A DNA stretch of 64,000 nt from JAICMB01 sp035295125 (GTDB lineage Bacteria; Acidobacteriota; Terriglobia; Bryobacterales; Bryobacteraceae), in assembly GCA_035295125.1 (NCBI GenBank), contig DATGJP010000064.1:248001-312000 (forward strand). The letters are read 5' to 3'. Shown in pieces: positions 59,538-64,000 of the stretch (position 1 is the first letter of the stretch; each line of letters opens with the position of its first letter). The notes beneath the pieces are model-generated. The model was not told the origin of the DNA. It worked only from the letters and a program-made list of their open reading frames with translations, and did no database searches. The position numbers were made by a program, and so were the translations under genes.

Positions 59538-59576
59538 GGCAGGCGAAACCGCCTGCTTCACCCTTCCACATCCTGC
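59538..59576 (-). repeat. Dispersed palindromic repeat, short form (copy G)
   Basis: GCAGGCG-AAAC-CGCCTGC (59539-59556) is a perfect 7-bp stem in the convergent gap between the TadG gene (ends 59463) and the redoxin gene (ends 59690). The flank TTCACCCTTCCACATCC is the reverse complement of the block before the stem in copies B and C. The following stretch to 59689 has no supported gene. Confidence 0.8.
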
Positions 59577-59689
59577 TGGATCTGGAGTTGTTGAGTGTGC
59601 GGCGGTTTGAAACCTACGCAAAGCAGCATAGCGCAGCGCGCGCTTCTTTTAGGATCCCAACGAGCCGCCCGCCCATTAGGCCACCCGGT

Positions 59690-60424
59690 CTACTTCGCTT
59701 CCAGATGAGTGCGGACGATCTTGGCCAACTCATCCCGGCGAGGGCTGACGGCGATAATGCGGTGCGACTCGTCCAAAACGAAGGTCGTAGCGGAATTGCG
59801 ATCCACGCCGTATTTCGCAGCGAGGCCGATGCGATCGGGAAACTGCGGCCAGGTCACGGGCGTGTCGTCGAGTACGCCGGAAATTCGCGAGGCGTTGGAG
59901 TCCATGGCGATGCCAATGGCGGTTAGGCCGCGCGCGCCATACTCGCCGACCAGGTCGCCAAGAGATGCCAGGTCCTGACGCGAACGTTTCACCGCCGGCG
60001 ACCAGAAGGTCACCAGAAACACCTTACCCTTCATCCGTGCCAGGGAAATGGGATTACCCGCGGCATCCACACCGGAGAAATTGTCAAAATAGGCGGGGTG
60101 TACGGGTTCTTCAATGGGCGGGGCGGTCTGTGCTGCCGGAACAGGGACCGACTCCCGCGCTTGAAGGATCGCCCTTTCGCGCTCGAATGCCAGGATGGAA
60201 GGATGCTCGGCGCCGATGATATATCCCACAACCGATTTGCTACCGCGATCGAGGCGTACGTGGTAGCAGGTTGGGCCGTCGCCGGCCAGCGATGACACGA
60301 TATTGATTGGCTCGGCGCGCCCGACGGAGGTTATGACCGCGGCATCGTTTGAGCACTCGGCGCGAAGCGGAAACTCGGTGGGCGGAGCGGCCTGGAAGAA
60401 CGCAAAGAATAGTACCGCGTGCAT
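59690..60424 (-). CDS. Secreted redoxin-fold protein lacking the catalytic cysteines
   Basis: The protein has 244 residues. After a short signal (AVLFFAFFQAAP), residues of about 25-75 look like a small SH3-like domain (AECSNDAAVITSVGRAEPIN). A TlpA/AhpC-type redoxin domain follows a Pro-rich linker and starts near 115 (DAAGNPISLARMKGKVFLVT). Where active redoxins have FWATWCxxC, this protein has FWSPAVKRSRQ (residues 140-150), with Val145 and Ser148 in the Cys positions. It still keeps the ATTFVLDE cis-proline-like segment. It cannot act as a thiol oxidoreductase by the usual mechanism and is probably a binding protein. Confidence 0.8.
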   Translation of the reverse strand: MHAVLFFAFFQAAPPTEFPLRAECSNDAAVITSVGRAEPINIVSSLAGDGPTCYHVRLDRGSKSVVGYIIGAEHPSILAFERERAILQARESVPVPAAQTAPPIEEPVHPAYFDNFSGVDAAGNPISLARMKGKVFLVTFWSPAVKRSRQDLASLGDLVGEYGARGLTAIGIAMDSNASRISGVLDDTPVTWPQFPDRIGLAAKYGVDRNSATTFVLDESHRIIAVSPRRDELAKIVRTHLEAK

Positions 60425-60651
60425 ATCAATACTATCGGCATTGAGTTCGCCGTTCTTGATCGGGTGTTTTGCCGATGCCTTTATACGATAGCGGTGGCCG
60501 GGTTGTTCTCAGTCCCTTTACAGCACTTTGATGATCGATGATCACCAGGACATGCAGTATCGCAGGCCCTGAATGGAATGCACGCGCGCAGGCGCAGGAG
60601 ATTCGCGTGCGCACCATTTCCCCTGTGCGCAAGTAGTTTTCGACCGTGATT

Positions 60652-60975
60652 TTATTCGCCGCCCGCTGCCGCCGTTGGCCGGTTGAAAGTATTCTCCCGC
60701 AGGACCTCGGCGATTTCGATGTGGTAGTACTCGTACCATTTCGAGCGGCCGTTCTGCTGCGCCACGCGATGGCGCGGATGGCTGCGCCAGGCTGCCAGTG
60801 TCTCGCGATCCTGCCAGCGGACGATCGTGACGCGCTCGCCATCATCGGCCTTAAAGCCCTTTACGTCGATGAAGCCGGGCATCTCCTGTGCAATGGCCAG
60901 CATCTCTGCTTGCATATCAGCGTAATCGTTGCCGGCTTCGGGGGTCAGACGCGATCGGAAGATGATAAGGATCAT
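60652..60975 (-). CDS. ABM-domain (antibiotic biosynthesis monooxygenase type) protein
   Basis: The 107-residue ferredoxin-like-fold protein has the ABM pattern: IFRSRLTPEAGNDYADMQAE, GFIDVKGFKADDGERV, and TIVRWQDRETLAAWRSHPRH. Members include quinone monooxygenases, heme-degrading enzymes and proteins of unknown function that work as dimers. The window gives no pathway context. A separate minus-strand redoxin gene lies 227 bp downstream and the heme propeller gene 30 bp upstream. Confidence 0.85.
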   Translation of the reverse strand: MILIIFRSRLTPEAGNDYADMQAEMLAIAQEMPGFIDVKGFKADDGERVTIVRWQDRETLAAWRSHPRHRVAQQNGRSKWYEYYHIEIAEVLRENTFNRPTAAAGGE

Positions 60976-61005
60976 TTCGTTTCAAGTCGGACTTCAATTT
61001 TAGCG

Positions 61006-63720
61006 TCAAATATCGTTTGAAATCCGGACACCAGAACCAGGAGGTACACACGTGAATGTCAACTCGCTGCCAGGGTTCTGTGCCAGGGCGCGCAAATCGG
61101 AATCAGACAAAACGTCTCCGGTTTGACTGCGTACGAAAGCGCTTTGGGTTGTGTCGTAGAGAAAGCCGGCAGAGACTCCATCGACACGGCCTTTCACCAC
61201 CAGATCGCATTCGCCTGCTAAGGCGCGCGATTCGAAAAGATCGACTCGCGGACCGGCGGCATCGCCGTTGGTTTGCGACAGGGTGATTTGCTGGCCTACA
61301 ATCGGCGCCAGGTTGCTGTCGAAGGCGAGCAGAAAAGCCTCGAGCTGGCGGCGGATCTTTTGACCCGCGGCATTCGCCGGAATGCCTCCCGGATTGAAAA
61401 CACTCTGGACAAAGACCGCCGCGCCGTGGAAACGGAAGATAGTATCGACGCTGCCGTCGTGCAGAAACCCGAAGCCGCGGACCTGGTCGCCCATATTCGG
61501 ATTTCCATCGAGCGGAATCAGGGGATCAGGTGACATGCCGAACTTTCCAACCTTCTGATACAGGTTGCGCAGGTGCGGAACCTTGAAAAGCTGCGTCTCG
61601 TTTTCGAAAGTCGATTGCCCATCGGTGCCGAAGAAACCCGGACGCGCCACTCCGAATTGACGATTGCCGTTCGGGTCGAGCACGTGACAGCCGTTGCAGG
61701 TCTTGATCAGGTCGGACGGCTTGCCACCCATGGTCTTACCCATGAAGAAGTCACGTCCCGCCTGCTGGTCGGCCGTGAGCGAGTTGTCGAGATTGCGGAT
61801 GGGGTTCGGCGGATAGGTGAGTTGGAGCGTGAAGTCGGTGAACGCCTGCATGTCGGCGTCGGAAAGCTGATCGCTTCGCCCGAGCAGATCCTGAAACGCC
61901 GGGTTGAATTTCTTGAAGCCCGCCCCCTCGTCGAAGCTGCCGCTGTTCGGCTGGGCGCTGGAAGCATCATTGCCTCCAGTACGATCGCCGCGCCAATGCA
62001 TAGGCCCATGATTATCGAGGCCGCGCAGACTCTGTGTGGTCATGGGACCTTTCAAGGGATGAAACGTGGGGTTCTGATCGGGAATCGGCGACGCAAAGGG
62101 ACCGGGGTTGGCGGGAGGGGCGTTGTCGGGATTGCCCAGGTCCCAGGCGAGACTGTCGAAGTCGCCGAAGATGTGGCAACTGGCGCAGGCGGAATCGCCG
62201 TGGCTGGACGTGGTGGAGGCGTCGTAAAGGAACCGGCGGCCGTTTACGACGCTGGCCGGCTCGGGGCTCTGCATGGCGATGTGCGCCGTTTCCTGGGCGC
62301 TGCCGAGATCGATGACCGAGATGGAATCATCAAAGCGCGTCATCACATACAGCAGGTTGCGGGATTCGTCCAGGGCGAGGCCGCTCGGGCCGCCGCCCGA
62401 TACCGTGATCTGGTTGTCGGTGTCGGGTACGAAGCTGTCGTCTTCGATATCCGAGGTGTTAAAGACCCCGATTTTGCTGGACCCAAACGCGGCGACGTAA
62501 AGTTTGACGCCATCGCTCGAAACAGCCATGCCGGTTGGGAAGGCGAGACTGCGGACGCTTTCGGCGTTGGGCGCGGGATCGCAACAATGGCTGTAGTCGA
62601 TGTGCTTGTTGAGGTGGCGCGGGATCACGTCGGCGCCCGAGAGCACCGTGATGCGGCTCTCGGCCAGGTGTCCCCGGACGCTATGCCCGGCGTAAGTGCC
62701 AGGACCTTCGAACCGCTGATGGTTTTGCGCGTCGGTGTTGCTGACGTACACGGTTCCGCTCACGGGGTTGACGACCATGTTGAAAAGTATCGTCCCGACG
62801 CCTGTGAAGACCGCTCCGTCGCCGTCTTTCTGGACTGGTGGGTCCACTGACGCGTCGATCGCGAAGACGTCCTTGTCGGGAAGGGAAAGCCGCACGGCGT
62901 CATCCCAACTGCGATTCAGCTCGTCCTGCCAGTGCATGGAGCCGTCGTCTGGGTTGGGGCGGTATTTCACAATGAGTCCGACCGCAGGACCGGGCACTCC
63001 CTGGAAGTTCGTGCGCGGCGCTGGCAGGCCGTTCTGCGGAATTGAGCCGACCGATACGGTGGTGGTCCGATTTCCGGAGTGGAATGCCGCGGCATAGACG
63101 GTGTTGCCATCGGGCGAGACGGCCAGAGCGCGCGGTGTGTCGCAGAACAGAGTTAGGACGGTCGAGGGCGTTCCACCGAGCGAGGCATCGAGGGAGTTGG
63201 CGTCGAAAACCCATACATCGGCGCGGCCGACCCCGGGCGTTGTGAGCTGTGGGTCGAGCGGTGAGTTTTGACCCCGATGAACCGTGGTGATGAAGGCGTG
63301 GTCGAAGTTCGGTCCGCCGAAGACGATGTCGCGCGGCTCATCGCCAACGAACAAAGTCCGTTCGACGCGAGGCGCTGTCGGATCGGAGACATCGACGATG
63401 CTGACGCTGTCGGACAGGTGGTTTACGACCCACACTTCACTCGAGGTGCGCGCGGCAACTGCCACAGGCTCGAGGCCGACGGAGGTATATCCGACCTGCG
63501 TCATGTCCGGTAGTGAGTAGACTTCGAGGCGATTCGCGGGCGTGTTGGTGGCAAATAGAAGCGTGTTGTCGGCGGAAAGAGCGAGCGGTCGAACCTGGCC
63601 GCTTTCGAAGAGCGTGTAAGAGGAATCGTCGGCCGAGGATCGGACGACTGCGACGGGCTTCGAGAACATCCATGCAGCGGCGGCCGCGGCAGCGCACACT
63701 AATACCCACCTGTGGATCAT
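61006..63720 (-). CDS. Secreted YVTN-type beta-propeller with two cytochrome c-like heme sites
   Basis: The protein has 904 residues. A signal-like N-terminus (WVLVCAAAAAAAW) leads into a seven-bladed-type YVTN propeller (about 40-480; ESGQVRPLALSADNTLLFA, FPTGMAVSSDGVKLYVAAFG, GPSGLALDESRNLLYVM). Two heme-attachment motifs follow, CASCH (512-516) and CNGCH (675-679), within regions like the di-heme cytochrome c peroxidase / MauG group (DNHGPMHWRGDRTGGND, PHLRNLYQKVGKFGM, RGFGFLHDGSVDT). Heme attachment implies a periplasmic or surface electron-transfer or peroxidase-like role. The partner is unknown. Confidence 0.87.
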   Translation of the reverse strand: MIHRWVLVCAAAAAAAWMFSKPVAVVRSSADDSSYTLFESGQVRPLALSADNTLLFATNTPANRLEVYSLPDMTQVGYTSVGLEPVAVAARTSSEVWVVNHLSDSVSIVDVSDPTAPRVERTLFVGDEPRDIVFGGPNFDHAFITTVHRGQNSPLDPQLTTPGVGRADVWVFDANSLDASLGGTPSTVLTLFCDTPRALAVSPDGNTVYAAAFHSGNRTTTVSVGSIPQNGLPAPRTNFQGVPGPAVGLIVKYRPNPDDGSMHWQDELNRSWDDAVRLSLPDKDVFAIDASVDPPVQKDGDGAVFTGVGTILFNMVVNPVSGTVYVSNTDAQNHQRFEGPGTYAGHSVRGHLAESRITVLSGADVIPRHLNKHIDYSHCCDPAPNAESVRSLAFPTGMAVSSDGVKLYVAAFGSSKIGVFNTSDIEDDSFVPDTDNQITVSGGGPSGLALDESRNLLYVMTRFDDSISVIDLGSAQETAHIAMQSPEPASVVNGRRFLYDASTTSSHGDSACASCHIFGDFDSLAWDLGNPDNAPPANPGPFASPIPDQNPTFHPLKGPMTTQSLRGLDNHGPMHWRGDRTGGNDASSAQPNSGSFDEGAGFKKFNPAFQDLLGRSDQLSDADMQAFTDFTLQLTYPPNPIRNLDNSLTADQQAGRDFFMGKTMGGKPSDLIKTCNGCHVLDPNGNRQFGVARPGFFGTDGQSTFENETQLFKVPHLRNLYQKVGKFGMSPDPLIPLDGNPNMGDQVRGFGFLHDGSVDTIFRFHGAAVFVQSVFNPGGIPANAAGQKIRRQLEAFLLAFDSNLAPIVGQQITLSQTNGDAAGPRVDLFESRALAGECDLVVKGRVDGVSAGFLYDTTQSAFVRSQTGDVLSDSDLRALAQNPGSELTFTCVPPGSGVRISNDI

Positions 63721-63757
63721 TTGTTGTTCCCTGTTCGAACGATTCTAACGCAGGCGG

Positions 63758-64000
63758 TTAAACGGGCCAGACGCCGTCGCGGTTCAGCCCGAGCGGGAGT
63801 ATGGCCGGCGTCGGACGGTCTTCATACTCCACGGTGGCGGCTTCCGACGCAGCATAGGAGACGGCACGCCAGCGGGCGATAAGCGCGACTGCGGCAAGAA
63901 CCGCGGTCATCACCGCAAAGGACGCGGGGTTCTGCAGCGCCCGGTATTCGATCAGGACCCCTCGCACCATGAGCACAAGCAGGCCAACCGCTGCGAGAAA
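63758..64000 (-). CDS. Membrane protein, C-terminal fragment (cut by window edge)
   Basis: On the minus strand the frame is open from the window edge at 64000 to the stop at 63758. There is an in-frame GTG at 63976 and an ATG at 63970, but residues upstream of them remain hydrophobic (FLAAVGLLVLMVRGVLIEYR), so the true start probably lies outside. A second hydrophobic segment follows (SFAVMTAVLAAVALIARW), then a short soluble tail. It is probably the last part of a polytopic membrane protein; family unknown. Confidence 0.55.
   Translation of the reverse strand, partial: FLAAVGLLVLMVRGVLIEYRALQNPASFAVMTAVLAAVALIARWRAVSYAASEAATVEYEDRPTPAILPLGLNRDGVWPV

Noticed and set aside
59600..59700. Possible tRNA on the minus strand
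   Set aside because: A D-arm-like start is visible but no five-base anticodon stem or T-arm can be drawn.
1..64000. CRISPR array, prophage, integrative element or toxin-antitoxin/defence system
   Set aside because: No regularly spaced direct repeats, integrase, phage structural genes or defence nucleases were found; the only mobile trace is the decayed IS3 fragment.

Overview
The window is a GC-rich chromosomal segment from a soil-type Acidobacteriota bacterium, most like the Bryobacterales / Candidatus Solibacter lineage. Supporting signs are a TIGR03437-type secreted protein, an ADOP-type 800-residue permease without an ATPase, repeated pairs of an ECF sigma factor with a TPR-containing Ser/Thr kinase, an SBBP-type protein start at the left edge, and many secreted enzymes. 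There is no prophage, CRISPR array, rRNA or convincing tRNA. The only insertion-sequence trace is a decayed IS3-type transposase fragment.

Layout. 1-18.6 kb: two sigma/kinase signalling pairs (266-3252 and 11062-14423), a decayed alpha/beta hydrolase, a PhoD phosphatase, a MocR-type regulator facing a three-domain TPR/lipocalin-like/DinB protein, a frame-broken TlpA-like redox gene, then secreted proteins. 18.8-24.3 kb: a small zinc protein with an SDR, a glycosidase-like/FGE fusion and hypothetical proteins. 24.3-31.6 kb: metabolic genes, with a tight homoserine dehydrogenase/secreted methyltransferase/sugar-acid dehydratase operon, an HMBD protein, an SDR, a tartrate-dehydrogenase-like enzyme and TrpB2. 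31.7-41.5 kb (mostly minus): a small envelope/stress operon with DUF1328, a penicillin-acylase-type hydrolase, an orphan TPR kinase, a peptidoglycan-binding membrane protein, a ceramidase-like protein and gatB. 41.5-48.5 kb: the IS3 relic, an ADOP permease, a gene with an in-frame stop in its signal peptide, a DinB protein, and a terpene-cyclase-fold/DUF362 pair. 48.7-59.5 kb: Tad pilus parts (a Flp pilin, two TadE-like proteins, a TadG/VWA protein) surrounding a LarA-like protein, an S9 peptidase, a histone-H1-like protein and gyrA. 59.7-64 kb: a cysteine-less redoxin, an ABM-domain protein, a di-heme beta-propeller and a truncated membrane protein.

The most informative non-genic signal is a family of dispersed intergenic palindromes built on GCAGGCG-AAAC-CGCCTGC. 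Seven copies lie just downstream of gene ends; two of them are about 85 bp long and nearly identical although 35 kb apart. Other points worth attention are shared sequence boxes upstream of the two separate Tad pilus loci, loss of expected catalytic residues in a redoxin and a MocR regulator, two probably frame-disrupted or stop-interrupted genes, and a paralogous domain shared by two genes of the DUF1328 operon.
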